Assembly: GCA_018262095.1 (NCBI GenBank) | Contig: JAGTRW010000014.1 | Span: 29,434-93,433, forward strand | Length of the DNA stretch: 64,000 nt | Reading direction: 5' to 3' | Source of the DNA: Pseudomonadota bacterium | Lineage (GTDB): Bacteria; Pseudomonadota; Gammaproteobacteria; Burkholderiales; Rhodocyclaceae | Part shown: piece after piece, positions 31,968 through 42,099 of the stretch | Layout: each line of letters begins with the position of its first letter | How positions within the stretch are numbered: the stretch's first letter is position 1 | The notes under the pieces: model-generated | The model's input: the letters and a program-made list of their open reading frames with translations, nothing else | Databases searched by the model: none | Told to the model about the DNA's origin: nothing | Position numbers and translations under genes: made by a program

Positions 31968-34514
31968 TCAGACGATAATCTCGCCGCGAACAAAACGCTC
32001 CATTTCAGGCTTGACGCTTGCCATCTCGAGCAGCAGAACATCGACTAGCTCGGCGCAACGGCTCCAGAGATCGCCGTCGATCGATTTGGCGGCCTGCTCA
32101 AGGTCAAGCGCCTTGCGCCGCGCGCCTTCGGCGTGAAAAATGGCGAACAGGCTCTTGACCGTGTGCGCATCCAGACACAGCTGCGCAGCGTTCCTGTCGC
32201 GCAAGTCGGATTGAATCCGTGCCAGATGCTGCTCCCACTCATTGACCATCATTCCGGCCATGGTCTGCAGCAGATCGTAATCGCCCAAGTCGCGCATCGC
32301 CGCCGCCAGATCGAGCGTCGTTTCGCGACGCGTCGAGTCAACCGGTGGAACGACCGGATCGTCGGCGACGTCGCGCCCAAGACAACGATCGATTGCCGCG
32401 TAAAGCTCGTGCGGCTTGATCGGCTTGGACAGGTAATCGTCCATCCCGGCCTGCAGGCAGCGCTCGCGGTCGCCATCCATGGCGTTGGCAGTCATGGCGA
32501 TGATGTAGATCGGCTTGAAATCGTCAACGACGACCCAACTGCGCCTCATTTCGCGCGAACGGATCGACTCGGCGGCCTCGATGCCGTCCATCACCGGCAT
32601 CTGCAAGTCCATGAAGATGAAATCGAAATGCTTTTTCTCGAAGCAATCGACCGCTTCTGCACCGTTATTGGCGAGGCTGACGCGATAACCGCGCTTCTTG
32701 AGCAGGCGTTGCGCAAGCTCCTGATTGACCGGATTGTCCTCGACCACCAGCACGTCGATGTGCGCCGAATCCTCGGCCACCGGCGGATCGGCAATGGCGA
32801 AGGGATCGAGCAGCAGCCCCTCCTCGCCCTTGAAGCCGCCAGCGAGCTTCAAGGCCTCGACCAGATCGTCGCAAGCGATCGGCTTGACCAGATGGGCATC
32901 GACCCCCAGTTCGCGCAGGCGTTTCAGATGTTGCCGCTGCTGCTCGCTATCGAGCAGCATGATCAACTTCTCGGGATGGCGACTGCCCAGCCACGACTCG
33001 GCAAGCACCATGCCACCAGGCGACGGCATCTGCGCGTCGACCAGAACAAAATCGTAATGAAAACCGACCGCCCGCGATCTTTCAATCGCATCGATCGCCG
33101 CGCCAACCTCGACGACCGGCGTGAGCTGCATTCCGATGCGCGAAAAATAGCTCAGCAACAGGGTCGCCAGCACCGGGTTGCCGACCAGCAACAGCGCGCG
33201 CTGCGCACAGAACCATTGCTCCGGCAGCGCCGCCACGCCGGCCGAATCGACACCGAAACGACCGGTAAAGAAAAACGTGCTCCCTTGGCCTTCAACGCTC
33301 TCGAGCCAGATCTGTCCGCTCATCATCTGCACCAGGTGGGCGCAGATCGTCAGCCCCAGGCCGGTTCCACCGAAACGCCGCGTCGTCGAATCGTCGGCCT
33401 GCGAAAACGCTTCGAAAACAGCGCTCTGCCTGGAAAGCGGGATGCCGATACCGGTATCACGAACAGCGAAGCGCAGCAGCACCGAAGCCGTCGCGCGTTC
33501 GTCAACGCTGACCTCGACCGAAACATTGCCCAGGGCAGTAAACTTGACCGCGTTGCCGACCAGGTTGGAGATCACCTGACGCACTCGCGTCGGATCGCCG
33601 ATGACGCGCGCCGGTACGTTCGGCGCGACGGAAACGATCACTTCCAGACCTTTCTTGTGCGCCACCACGGCCTGGGTACGAACGGCTTCGAAAACCAGAC
33701 TCGAGAGCGAAAACGGAATCTCTTCGAAGCGCAGCTTGCCCGACTCGATCTTTGAAAAGTCGAGAATGTCGTTGACAATCGCCAGCAGCGATTCGGCTGA
33801 AGATTTGACCGTCCGCAGATAGTGCCGCTGCTCATCGTCAAGCGAGGTATCGAGCGCCAGCTCGGTCATGCCGATAATCCCGTGCATCGGCGTACGCAGC
33901 TCGTGACTCATATTGGCCATGAAATAACTGCGCGCCCGGTTGGCCGCCTCGGCTGCTTCCCGTGCGGTCAGCGCCTCAGCTTCCGACTGCCTGAAGTCCT
34001 TGATGTCGCGGTGCAGCAGCAGCACGCGAGTCGGTTCCTCAGCCGCATCGCGAGCGACGATCGAGCCCTTGAGGAATAGCCACTTCCAGTGACCTTCCTT
34101 GGTCTTGAGCCGGCATTCGGCCTGAAAAAAACGCGACTGACCCTGCACGCACGCCGCCATCGCCGCATCGAAGTTCAGCAGATCATCGTTCTGGACCAGC
34201 GCCCGCCAGCAGACGATGGTGTCATCCAGATCGCCATTGGCATAGCCAAGCAGCACCTTCCACTGCTTGCCCGAATCGATTTGACCGCTTTTGAGGTTCC
34301 AATCCGAGAAGGCATCACCGGAAAGCTCGGACTGCAACTGATGCACGGCAAAAAGCTGCGTGATCAGCGCATCGATGGCATCGAGCAGTTTGGCCGCCCC
34401 GCGTGCCAGCAGCGGGTGGTCTTTGGCGGCGTCCGCCAGCAATTGCCGATAGACTGACTCGCCGTCGCCGCCAAATATCTCGCGAATCTTGCCGGCAAGA
34501 ATGCGGGATTTCAT
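31968..34514 (-). CDS. soluble hybrid histidine kinase (PAS-HisKA-HATPase-REC-REC-Hpt)
   Basis: An 848-residue sensor of unknown input. A PAS-like region (about 60-175) precedes HisKA with the phospho-histidine in MSHELRTPMHG (H204), the catalytic ATPase domain (N321, DTGIG 353-357, GGTGLGL 382-388), a first receiver (about 438-555), a second receiver (about 586-710, phospho-acceptor D636 in FMDLQMPVMDG) and a C-terminal Hpt domain with H784 in DAHTVKS. No transmembrane helix is visible, unlike BarA/GacS. The first receiver keeps an aspartate (D493) but lacks the acidic pair near its N-terminus. It starts 36 bases after dapB; no separate response regulator is nearby. Confidence 0.92.
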   Translation of the reverse strand: MKSRILAGKIREIFGGDGESVYRQLLADAAKDHPLLARGAAKLLDAIDALITQLFAVHQLQSELSGDAFSDWNLKSGQIDSGKQWKVLLGYANGDLDDTIVCWRALVQNDDLLNFDAAMAACVQGQSRFFQAECRLKTKEGHWKWLFLKGSIVARDAAEEPTRVLLLHRDIKDFRQSEAEALTAREAAEAANRARSYFMANMSHELRTPMHGIIGMTELALDTSLDDEQRHYLRTVKSSAESLLAIVNDILDFSKIESGKLRFEEIPFSLSSLVFEAVRTQAVVAHKKGLEVIVSVAPNVPARVIGDPTRVRQVISNLVGNAVKFTALGNVSVEVSVDERATASVLLRFAVRDTGIGIPLSRQSAVFEAFSQADDSTTRRFGGTGLGLTICAHLVQMMSGQIWLESVEGQGSTFFFTGRFGVDSAGVAALPEQWFCAQRALLLVGNPVLATLLLSYFSRIGMQLTPVVEVGAAIDAIERSRAVGFHYDFVLVDAQMPSPGGMVLAESWLGSRHPEKLIMLLDSEQQRQHLKRLRELGVDAHLVKPIACDDLVEALKLAGGFKGEEGLLLDPFAIADPPVAEDSAHIDVLVVEDNPVNQELAQRLLKKRGYRVSLANNGAEAVDCFEKKHFDFIFMDLQMPVMDGIEAAESIRSREMRRSWVVVDDFKPIYIIAMTANAMDGDRERCLQAGMDDYLSKPIKPHELYAAIDRCLGRDVADDPVVPPVDSTRRETTLDLAAAMRDLGDYDLLQTMAGMMVNEWEQHLARIQSDLRDRNAAQLCLDAHTVKSLFAIFHAEGARRKALDLEQAAKSIDGDLWSRCAELVDVLLLEMASVKPEMERFVRGEIIV

Positions 34515-34550
34515 CGCGCGATAACCGGCGACCGGCTGGGCTGAAAATAC

Positions 34551-35348
34551 TCAGCGCAAACCGAGGACATCCTGCATATCGAACAGGCCACAGGAACGGC
34601 CGGCCAGAAAGCGCACCGCGCGCAGGCTACCCAGCGCATACGGCACCCGGCTGCCCGCCTTGTGGCTGATCTCGACGCGCTCACCAGTACCGCAGTACAT
34701 CACCGTGTGGTCACCGACGATATCGCCACCACGCACGGTGGCGAAACCGATGGTCGACGGATCGCGTTCGCCGGTGTATCCCTCGCGGCCATAGACGGCG
34801 CAGGTTTTCAGATCGCGCCCGAGCGCATCGGCAATCACCTCGCCCATGCGCAGCGCGGTTCCCGATGGCGCGTCGACCTTGTGCCGATGATGCGCCTCGA
34901 CGATCTCGATGTCGTAACCCTCATTGAGGATGCGCGACGCCGCGTCGAGCAACTTGATAACGACATTGAAGCCGACGCTCATATTGGGCGAATAAACGAT
35001 CGGGATCTCGCGCGCGGCAGCAGCAATCGCCGCCTTGCCCGCGTCGTCGATCCCCGTGGTGCCGATCACTGCGGCGACCTTGTGCCGACGGCAGATCTCC
35101 AGATGCTCGAGCGTGCCTTGCGGACGCGTAAAATCGATCAGGCAGTCGGCGCGCGCGATCCCCGCCTCGACGTCGCTGCTCACCGCGACGCCGCAGGGCA
35201 TGCCGACCAGTTCGCCGGCGTCCTTGCCAATCGCCATCGTTCCGGGCTGATCGATCGCCGACACCAGCGTCGCTTGACCGTCCTTGAGCACCGACTCGAT
35301 AATCATTCGCCCCATGCGACCACAGGCGCCAACGACAGCAATCTTCAT
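34551..35348 (-). CDS. dapB: 4-hydroxy-tetrahydrodipicolinate reductase
   Basis: NAD(P)H-dependent step of the diaminopimelate/lysine pathway. I prefer ATG 35348 ([16 protein letters not shown]), 265 residues, which puts an AGGA site eight bases upstream; ATG 35357 is too close to that site. Motifs: the nucleotide loop [23 protein letters not shown], and the catalytic [16 protein letters not shown]. It begins about ten bases after bamE. Confidence 0.95.
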   Translation of the reverse strand: MKIAVVGACGRMGRMIIESVLKDGQATLVSAIDQPGTMAIGKDAGELVGMPCGVAVSSDVEAGIARADCLIDFTRPQGTLEHLEICRRHKVAAVIGTTGIDDAGKAAIAAAAREIPIVYSPNMSVGFNVVIKLLDAASRILNEGYDIEIVEAHHRHKVDAPSGTALRMGEVIADALGRDLKTCAVYGREGYTGERDPSTIGFATVRGGDIVGDHTVMYCGTGERVEISHKAGSRVPYALGSLRAVRFLAGRSCGLFDMQDVLGLR

Positions 35349-35358
35349 TCCGTTCATC

Positions 35359-35832
35359 CTAGAAACCCACGCTTTCCATCATTTTTCCAAAAAAACCTCG
35401 CTCCTCGGTCGGCGGCACCGCAGCGCCAGGCTCGATCGACCCCAAATCGATCTCGCGCGACTTGCTTTCCGGGGCGGTCGCGGCGTCGGCGGCCTGCGCC
35501 GCCATCACATCGCCGCTGACGCTGAGCAGCTTGCCATCGGCATCAAAAAAGGTCGAGAACTTTCTCGTCTCAACGACACCGTTTCCCTTTTGCAGCCGAT
35601 AAACATAATCCCAGCGATTGGCATGAAACATGTCCATCAACACTGGCGTGCCAAGGATAAAGCGCACCTGATCCTTGCTCAGACCGGGTTTGAGTTGAGA
35701 AACCATATCCTGGGTCAATACGTTGCCCTGCTGAACGTCAATCTTGTATTCATTGACGATACGCGGCACCGAGGAGCAACCAGAGATGGCGGTCGCCAGG
35801 AAGACCATTCTGGCCAGTCGAGAAAGAATCAT
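35359..35832 (-). CDS. bamE: outer membrane assembly lipoprotein BamE
   Basis: Lipoprotein of the BAM complex that inserts outer-membrane proteins (SmpA/OmlA family). The start ATG 35832 gives 157 residues with a lipoprotein signal peptide ending ISGC, cysteine at residue 19. The family core [26 protein letters not shown] and [12 protein letters not shown] is clear. The frame is open far upstream across fur, but that part is not homologous. It is divergent from fur with 129 bases between, the usual arrangement. Confidence 0.94.
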   Translation of the reverse strand: MILSRLARMVFLATAISGCSSVPRIVNEYKIDVQQGNVLTQDMVSQLKPGLSKDQVRFILGTPVLMDMFHANRWDYVYRLQKGNGVVETRKFSTFFDADGKLLSVSGDVMAAQAADAATAPESKSREIDLGSIEPGAAVPPTEERGFFGKMMESVGF

Positions 35833-35961
35833 GCTTGGGATGTTTCTTGGTAAATAGTCGGAAATACGCGTCGAAAAGCAGCCTGGGTACGAGAAATCAC
35901 AACATCCGGTATATGATAACCGAAAAGAACGTCTCCCTTCTTCGCCGATCAAGCCCAATCC

Positions 35962-36402
35962 ATGAGCAAACCCACCGACCTCAAGAGCACCGGGCTCAAA
36001 GCCACAGGCCCGCGCTTGAAAATTCTCGAACTTTTCGAAAAAGCCGAGCAGCGCCACATGACGGCCGACGACGTCTACCGCCTGCTGCTCGCCGAAAAAA
36101 TGGACATCGGCCTGGCCACCGTCTATCGCGTGCTCACCCAGTTCGAGCAGGCTGGCCTGCTCGAACGCCACCACTTCGAATCCGGCAAGGCGGTTTTCGA
36201 GATCAACGCCGGCAAACACCACGACCATCTGGTGTGCGTCAACTGCGATCGCGTTGAAGAGTTTTACGACGAGGAGATCGAGCGCCGCCAGAAAAAAATC
36301 GCCAAGGATCGCGGCTTCGTGATCCACGAGCACGCGCTCTATCTCTATGCGGAATGCACCAAGCCCGACTGCCCGCACCGCGGCCAGACCGCGCAAGACT
36401 GA
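35962..36402 (+). CDS. fur: ferric uptake regulator
   Basis: Iron-responsive repressor. The 146 residues hold an N-terminal winged helix ([17 protein letters not shown], then the recognition region [20 protein letters not shown]) and a dimerisation domain with the metal-binding [29 protein letters not shown] (CxxC) and a second cysteine pair in AECTKPDC. It is divergent from bamE. A TATGAT possible -10 box lies at 35912-35917, but I found no clear Fur box in the intergenic region. Confidence 0.96.
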   Translation: MSKPTDLKSTGLKATGPRLKILELFEKAEQRHMTADDVYRLLLAEKMDIGLATVYRVLTQFEQAGLLERHHFESGKAVFEINAGKHHDHLVCVNCDRVEEFYDEEIERRQKKIAKDRGFVIHEHALYLYAECTKPDCPHRGQTAQD

Positions 36403-36433
36403 ACGCCGCTGGCGATGCCGAGATAAACCGCAC

Positions 36434-37027
36434 TCAGGCAAAGAGGTCCAGGCGCCCGCCAAGTCCGCTGCTTTGCTCGACCCCCTGGTAGAAACGGCTG
36501 CCCCCCTGATCCGTAGCGCTTTGCTGCAAGCGCATGGCGGCGATTTCCATCCGCGCTTCGCTCGCCATGCGCTGCGCCTGCGCCGCCACGCTGTTGTCCT
36601 GAGCAGAGGGGTCGGCAGGCGCCAACGCCGCCGCACGAATATGCTCGGCCTTGGGAATTGTCTCCTGCGGCGTACTGGCGGGCGAAACGTCAATCGAAAC
36701 TTCGCCGGCAACGGCATAGCGCTGCTGGTCGGGACCGGTCTGATAACTGAACGACGCGCCGCCGCGCACCAGATCGCCGCCAACCGAGAGGTGCGCCTGC
36801 TCGTGTGCGCGAACCTGGCGATCGGTCTGGCGAAGCTGCAAGACCTGTTGCTGCTCCTGCGCCGTGAGTTCGTTGGACTTGGCCGGCGAAGCACCCGACT
36901 CAGCCGAATCGTTCGTCCCAGTAGAAGTCAACGCAGCGATTCCGGTCGACGACGGCGCAGCGAAACGCGTGCGCATTTCGAAGCCAAGGCCGGCTGAGGT
37001 CGAACTGGGTGCAATGCCCTGAATCAT
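36434..37027 (-). CDS. SprA-related putative metalloprotease (HExxH)
   Basis: A 197-residue protein of the SprA-related family (also annotated as putative metalloprotease of the CJM1_0395 type). The core is ELTAQEQQQVLQLRQTDRQVRAHEQAHL, followed by GGDLVRGGASFSYQTGPD and GEVSIDVSP. HEQAH at residues 75-79 fits a zinc-protease HExxH motif; activity is not established for the family. No signal peptide; N- and C-terminal thirds are low-complexity. It is convergent with fur and 89 bases after recN. Confidence 0.8.
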   Translation of the reverse strand: MIQGIAPSSTSAGLGFEMRTRFAAPSSTGIAALTSTGTNDSAESGASPAKSNELTAQEQQQVLQLRQTDRQVRAHEQAHLSVGGDLVRGGASFSYQTGPDQQRYAVAGEVSIDVSPASTPQETIPKAEHIRAAALAPADPSAQDNSVAAQAQRMASEARMEIAAMRLQQSATDQGGSRFYQGVEQSSGLGGRLDLFA

Positions 37028-37116
37028 CGTAGAAATAGCCTTTACGGCAAACCGCTACGTTGCTCAGGTTAGATCATAAGCTGGTGATTTCCCAGCGCTA
37101 ATCTAGGTCAACCGGA

Positions 37117-38772
37117 TCAGCTGCCAGCCAGCATCTCGCTCGCGTGCTGCCGGGTGATCGCCGTAATCTCGACACCACCGAGCATGCGCGCGATTTCTTC
37201 AACCCGCGCCGCGTCGTCGAGCGCGACGACGCGACTGCGCAACTGCCCGTCCGGCGCGCTCTTGATCACCTGCCACTGCCAGTTGGCGCGCGCCGCGACC
37301 TGCGGCAGGTGGGTGACGCACAAGACCTGCCGTTCGCACCCCAGTTCACGCAGCAGGCGACCGACGACCTCGGCGACCCCGCCACCGATGCCGACATCGA
37401 CCTCGTCGAAAATCAGCGTCGGAACGCTCGCCGCCTGGCTCGTCACGACCTGAATGGCCAAGCTGATTCGCGACAGTTCACCGCCCGAGGCGACCTTGGC
37501 GAGCGCGCGCGACTCGCTGCCCGCCAGGCCGGCGATACGGAACTCGACCAGCTCCTGGCCATGCGCGCTGCCGGCTTCAACGGGGACCAGACCAACTTCG
37601 AAACGCCCGCCGCCCAGCGCCAGTTGTTGCATCACCCGGCTGACATCGAGACCCAGCGCGTCAGCGGCCTTGCCGCGGCGCTTCGAAAGATCCTTGGCCA
37701 AAGCCTCGTACTGCTTGCGCGCCGCAGCGACACGAGCCTCCAGCGCGCCGATGTCGGCGCTCTCGCCAAGCACCGCAAGCCGCGCCTGCCAGCGCTCGAG
37801 CAGTGCCGGCAGGTCTTCCGGAGTCGAGCGGAATTTCCGTGCGCAACCGTGCACCGCTTCGATTCGGCGCTCGGCCTCACCCAACCGCTGCGGATCGAGG
37901 TCCACGCGATCGGCATAGCGACGCAGCGCCGAAACGGCTTCGGCAAGTTCGGTCTGCGCCGATTGCAGCAAAGCGGCGACCTCGGCCAACGCCGGGTCGT
38001 ACTCGGCCAGACTATCGAGCCGGCGAGCCACCGTATCGACCAGCTGCTCACACGCCGCGTCGCCTTCGGCGAGCAGGTCGAGCGAAAAGCGCGCACCTTC
38101 GACCAGACTGGCGGAGTGTGCCAGACGCTTGTGTTCGATATTCAAGGCGTCCCACTCGGCAGGCGAAAAACCGAGCGTTTCCAGCTCGCGCACCTGCCAC
38201 TCGAGTTGCTCGCGCTCCTGCGCCAGGGCCTGCGCGCCGCCGGCGGCAGCGTCGAGCAGACCGCGGATTTCCCGCCAGCGGCGCCACGCCGCAGCGACCT
38301 CGTCGAGCAAGGAACCAAGCCGGGCGTGGCTATCGAGCAAGGCGCGCTGCGCATCGCCGCGCAGCAGCGATTGATGGGCATGCTGGCCGTGGATATCGAC
38401 CAGCGACTCGGCGACCTCGCGCAACTGGGCCAGCGTCACCGGCGAACCGTTGAGATAGGCGCGCGAACGCCCGTTGGTATCGACCACCCGGCGCAGCAAC
38501 AAGCCGTCGCCGCTATCGAGGTCCTGCTGGCGCAGGCAGGCCGCTGCCTCGGGCGAGCCGGCAAGGTCAAACTCGGCAGCGACTTCGGCGCGCTCGCAAC
38601 CAGAGCGGATCAGGCCGACATCGGCACGTTCGCCCAGCGCGAAAGCCAGCGCATCGACGAGAATCGACTTGCCGGCACCGGTCTCGCCGGTCAAGGTCCC
38701 GAAGCCGGGATTGAACTCAAGCTCGAGCCGGTCGACCAGAACAAAATCCCGAATTGTCAGACGACGCAGCAT
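37117..38772 (-). CDS. recN: DNA repair protein RecN
   Basis: SMC-like ATPase acting in double-strand break repair. The 551 residues open MLRRLTIRDFVLVDRLELEF with Walker A GETGAGKSIL, carry a central coiled-coil region rich in Ala, Glu and Arg (about 160-370), and end with the signature region SGGELSRISLAIQV and Walker B PTLIFDEVDVGIGGGVAE. Length is normal. The gene follows nadK at 33 bases. Confidence 0.96.
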   Translation of the reverse strand: MLRRLTIRDFVLVDRLELEFNPGFGTLTGETGAGKSILVDALAFALGERADVGLIRSGCERAEVAAEFDLAGSPEAAACLRQQDLDSGDGLLLRRVVDTNGRSRAYLNGSPVTLAQLREVAESLVDIHGQHAHQSLLRGDAQRALLDSHARLGSLLDEVAAAWRRWREIRGLLDAAAGGAQALAQEREQLEWQVRELETLGFSPAEWDALNIEHKRLAHSASLVEGARFSLDLLAEGDAACEQLVDTVARRLDSLAEYDPALAEVAALLQSAQTELAEAVSALRRYADRVDLDPQRLGEAERRIEAVHGCARKFRSTPEDLPALLERWQARLAVLGESADIGALEARVAAARKQYEALAKDLSKRRGKAADALGLDVSRVMQQLALGGGRFEVGLVPVEAGSAHGQELVEFRIAGLAGSESRALAKVASGGELSRISLAIQVVTSQAASVPTLIFDEVDVGIGGGVAEVVGRLLRELGCERQVLCVTHLPQVAARANWQWQVIKSAPDGQLRSRVVALDDAARVEEIARMLGGVEITAITRQHASEMLAGS

Positions 38773-38805
38773 GGGCGGATAGAGGGTTTCAGATGAGCGC
38801 GTGGC

Positions 38806-39732
38806 TTACGGGGCAATGGGCTTTTCGCTCCAATGCAGCTTCTGGCGCAGCATCGCAAAATAACTGTAGCCAGGCGGATGCAGCAGACAGATCGAATAAT
38901 CCGAACGACGAATGCGCACCAGGTCCTCGGGTTGCAGATCAAAAGTCACCTGGCCGTCGAAGTGCACTCGCGAATCCGTCGCGCGGACAATGCGGATTTC
39001 GATTTCGTTGCGGTCGCTGACCAGGATCGGCCGATTGGTCAGCGAGTGCGGGCAAAGCGGCACCAGCGCAATGCCGTGAACCAGAGGATGCAGGATCGGG
39101 CCATCGGCCGACAAGGAATACGCCGTCGATCCGGTCGGCGTCGAGACGATCAGGCCGTCCGAACGCAGGTTGTAGATGAACTCGCGATCGACCAACAGCT
39201 CGAACTCGATCAGGCGACCGATCGACCCCTTGTCGACGACGACGTCGTTGAGCGCGAGATTGGACACGATGCGCTGGCCGTCGCGCCACACTTCGGCAGC
39301 CAGCAGCATGCGATTTTCCGCAGAGAACTTTCCGCCCAGCAGATCGTCCAGGCTGGTCAGCATGTCGTCGCGCGCGATATCGGTGAGAAAACCCAGACGC
39401 CCTTGATTGACGCCGACCAGCGGCACCTCGAAGCGCGCCAGTTGCCGTGCGGCATTGAGCATGGTGCCGTCGCCACCGAGCACGATCGCCAGATCGGCGC
39501 GCTCGCCAATCGCCGTAAAATCGCAGCGCTGCCAGTTTTGCAGATTGGCCGGCGCCTCGGCGTGGCTGGCCGTCACATTCTCGACCAGCACCGTAACGCC
39601 ACGCTCGTAAAGACTCGTGGCCAGAAGACAGAGCGACTCGGCAATCTCGCGACTGTGGTACTTTCCGATCAGCGCAATCGTTTTCGGTGCAGACGCACGT
39701 CCACCAGATGAAAAAACGGGGTCATCATTCAT
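38806..39732 (-). CDS. nadK: NAD kinase
   Basis: Phosphorylates NAD to NADP. Start ATG 39732 ([21 protein letters not shown]), 308 residues. The family hallmarks are [34 protein letters not shown] and the diglycine-type segment [17 protein letters not shown]. Paired with recN downstream and divergent from hrcA, as in other betaproteobacteria. Confidence 0.96.
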   Translation of the reverse strand: MNDDPVFSSGGRASAPKTIALIGKYHSREIAESLCLLATSLYERGVTVLVENVTASHAEAPANLQNWQRCDFTAIGERADLAIVLGGDGTMLNAARQLARFEVPLVGVNQGRLGFLTDIARDDMLTSLDDLLGGKFSAENRMLLAAEVWRDGQRIVSNLALNDVVVDKGSIGRLIEFELLVDREFIYNLRSDGLIVSTPTGSTAYSLSADGPILHPLVHGIALVPLCPHSLTNRPILVSDRNEIEIRIVRATDSRVHFDGQVTFDLQPEDLVRIRRSDYSICLLHPPGYSYFAMLRQKLHWSEKPIAP

Positions 39733-39827
39733 GGTCCGAATTAAACCACAGAATCGCTTTCGCCGTGCCTTGCGACGCGTACCGGGGCATAACACGCCGG
39801 GCTGTCGTTTTATTTGTTCTTTGCGCC

Positions 39828-39857
39828 TTGGTTAAACGCTGCTTCTTTTTGTAGAAT
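39828..39857 (+). promoter_or_regulatory. sigma-70-type promoter of hrcA
   Basis: TTGGTT (39828-39833) and TAGAAT (39852-39857) are 18 bases apart, and the hrcA ATG follows eight bases after the -10 box. Transcription would begin almost at the start codon, so the message may be nearly leaderless. No CIRCE inverted repeat is seen here. Confidence 0.55.
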
Positions 39858-39864
39858 CGTCCTC

Positions 39865-40893
39865 ATGCTCGATGAACGCTCCAGAACATTGCTCAAGACC
39901 TTGGTCGAACGCTATATTGCCGACGGCCAGCCGGTCGGCTCGCGCGCGCTCTCGAAATACTCAGGGCTCGACCTGTCGGCGGCGACCGTGCGCAACGTCA
40001 TGGCCGACCTCGAAGAGCTGGGCTTCATTGCCAGCCCGCACACCTCGGCCGGACGCGTGCCGACGCCGCGCGGCTATCGCTTCTTTGTCGACAGCCTGCT
40101 CACCATGCAACCGCTGGAGATCGAAAAAGTCCACGCCATCGAAGGCCAGCTCCACCCCTCGCAGCCGCAGCAACTGATCAGCAGCGCGTCGCACCTGATT
40201 TCAGGACTCACCCATTTTGCCGGCATCGTGCTGACGCCGCGGCGCAAGACGCCGAGAATCCGCCAGATGGAGTTCGTCAGCCTGTCCGACAAGCGAATCC
40301 TGCTGATCCTGGTCACCACCGACGGCGATGTGCAAAACCGGATCCTGTTTACCGAGCGCCCCTATTCGCTATCGGAACTGGTGGTCGCCACCAACTATCT
40401 CAATCAGTACTTTGCCGGCAGCGAACTTGAGCACATCCGCAACCGGGTCCGCGACGACCTGCGCAAGCTGCGCGGCGACCTGCAGGGCTTGATGGAGGCG
40501 GCGCTCACCGCCGGCGACGAAGCGATGAACCGTACCGATGAGCGCTACATCATCTCCGGCGAACGCAATCTGCTCGAAGTCGAAGAGCTCTCGTCGAACA
40601 TGAAGCGACTGCGCGAGCTTTTCGATCTTTTCGAACAACGCACCGCGCTGATGCAACTGCTCGATATTTCGCACCGTGCCGACGGCATCCAGATTTTCAT
40701 CGGCGGCGAATCGGGCCTCGCGCCGCTCGACGAATGCAGCGTCGTCACCGCGCCGTACGAGGTCGACGGCCAGATCGTCGGCTCGGTCGGCGTCATCGGT
40801 CCGACGCGTATGGCTTACGAACGCGTGATACCGATCGTCGACATCACCGCCAAACTGCTTTCATCCGCGCTCACCTACCAGAGCAACGCCTGA
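39865..40893 (+). CDS. hrcA: heat-inducible transcription repressor HrcA
   Basis: Represses chaperone operons by binding CIRCE elements. The ATG 39865 ([26 protein letters not shown]) gives 342 residues. The N-terminal winged helix includes [30 protein letters not shown], followed by the inserted dimerising domain and a GAF-like domain with IFIGGE and the C-terminal [20 protein letters not shown]. The next gene, hemH, begins on its stop codon (TGATG). Confidence 0.96.
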   Translation: MLDERSRTLLKTLVERYIADGQPVGSRALSKYSGLDLSAATVRNVMADLEELGFIASPHTSAGRVPTPRGYRFFVDSLLTMQPLEIEKVHAIEGQLHPSQPQQLISSASHLISGLTHFAGIVLTPRRKTPRIRQMEFVSLSDKRILLILVTTDGDVQNRILFTERPYSLSELVVATNYLNQYFAGSELEHIRNRVRDDLRKLRGDLQGLMEAALTAGDEAMNRTDERYIISGERNLLEVEELSSNMKRLRELFDLFEQRTALMQLLDISHRADGIQIFIGGESGLAPLDECSVVTAPYEVDGQIVGSVGVIGPTRMAYERVIPIVDITAKLLSSALTYQSNA

Positions 40894-41996
40894 TGCCACG
40901 CTATCTGCGCGAACCCGCCTACCGTCACGGCAGTGCGGCCCGGACCGCAGTCGTACTGGTCAATCTGGGCACCCCCGCAGCGCCGACCGCTACGGCGGTG
41001 CGCCACTACCTCAAGGAATTCCTCTCTGACCCGCGCGTCGTCGAGATTCCGCGAGCGATCTGGTGGCTGATTCTCAACGCCATCATCCTCACCGTGCGGC
41101 CCAGGAAATCGGCCGAAAAATATGCTGCGGTGTGGACAGCCGAGGGTTCGCCGCTCAAGGTGCATACCGAGCGCCAGACCAAACTGCTGCGCGGCCTGCT
41201 CGGCGAAGCCGGACACCACGTGCAGGTCGACTACGCGATGCGCTACGGATCGCCGTCGATCGCCGCGACCCTGTCACGGCTCAAGGCCGAGGGCGCGACG
41301 CGAATCCTGCTGCTGCCGCTCTACCCGCAGTATTCGTCAAGCACGACGGCGACCGCCGTCGACGCTGCTTTCGCCTGGGCAGCCGCGACGCGCAACCAGC
41401 CCGAATTTCGGACCGTCCGCAGTTTTTGCGACCACCCGGGCTATATTGACGCGCTGGCCAACAGCGTTCGCCAGCACTGGCAGAGCCATCCTCGCCCGCC
41501 CAACGGCTACCGGCTGATCATGAGCTTTCACGGGGTTCCGCGCTACACGCTGGACAAGGGCGATCCCTACCACTGCGAATGCCACAAGACCGGGCGATTG
41601 CTCGCCGAAGCGCTGGGGCTCTCGGCAGACGACTACCAGATCTGCTTTCAGTCGCGTTTTGGCCGCGCCCAGTGGCTGCAACCGTATACCGCGCCAACGC
41701 TGGCATCGCTCGGCCGACAGGGGGTTGGCCACGTCGACGTGATCTGCCCCGGTTTTCCTGCCGATTGTCTCGAAACCCTCGAAGAAATCGCCATCGAAGG
41801 CAAAGCCACGTTCATTGCCGCCGGCGGACAGACGTTCAACACCATCCCCTGCCTCAACGAGCGCGACGACTGGATCGGTGCGCTCGCCGACCTCGCCGCA
41901 AGCCATCTGCAAGGCTGGCCGACGCGCGCCGCGCCCGACCCGGCCACGCTCGCCGCGGCCGCCTCGCGAGCCAAAGCGCTGGGCGCCAGCGATTGA
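40893..41996 (+). CDS. hemH: ferrochelatase
   Basis: Inserts iron into protoporphyrin IX, the last step of haem synthesis. Starting at ATG 40893, overlapping the hrcA stop, it has 367 residues. The opening [32 protein letters not shown], the catalytic histidine in [19 protein letters not shown] and the C-terminal [15 protein letters not shown] are characteristic. Tight coupling to hrcA suggests co-expression. Confidence 0.97.
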   Translation: MPRYLREPAYRHGSAARTAVVLVNLGTPAAPTATAVRHYLKEFLSDPRVVEIPRAIWWLILNAIILTVRPRKSAEKYAAVWTAEGSPLKVHTERQTKLLRGLLGEAGHHVQVDYAMRYGSPSIAATLSRLKAEGATRILLLPLYPQYSSSTTATAVDAAFAWAAATRNQPEFRTVRSFCDHPGYIDALANSVRQHWQSHPRPPNGYRLIMSFHGVPRYTLDKGDPYHCECHKTGRLLAEALGLSADDYQICFQSRFGRAQWLQPYTAPTLASLGRQGVGHVDVICPGFPADCLETLEEIAIEGKATFIAAGGQTFNTIPCLNERDDWIGALADLAASHLQGWPTRAAPDPATLAAAASRAKALGASD

Positions 41997-42053
41997 AGTC
42001 GCCGCGAGGGGCTTTGACCAAAAATAGTACTCAAGCAATCGCCTGCGATCGCC

Positions 42054-42078
42054 GTTAATTGATGTTAAGAAACGTTAA
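42054..42078 (+). repeat. three GTTAA direct repeats at ten-base spacing
   Basis: GTTAA occurs at 42054, 42064 and 42074, exactly one helical turn apart, 22 bases upstream of the EF-hand gene. The last copy is part of the palindrome CGTTAACG. Phased repeats suggest a regulator-binding site, but no known consensus is matched with certainty. Confidence 0.55.
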
Positions 42079-42099
42079 CGCGCATTATTGGAGGCCGCC

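Noticed and set aside
35889..35917. Fur autoregulation box in the fur-bamE gap
   Set aside because: The AT-rich stretch around TATATGATAACC has too few matches to the 19-base Fur consensus; a -10 box is the simpler reading.
35833..36894. Upstream extension of the bamE frame across fur into a 511-codon reading frame
   Set aside because: The extension is antisense to fur and the neighbouring gene and unlike any lipoprotein. The BamE signal peptide with its lipobox begins at 35832, which fixes the true start.
37080..37096. Short hairpin after recN as a terminator
   Set aside because: The stem has only five pairs and is followed by TTATGA, not a T-run; too weak to list as a feature.
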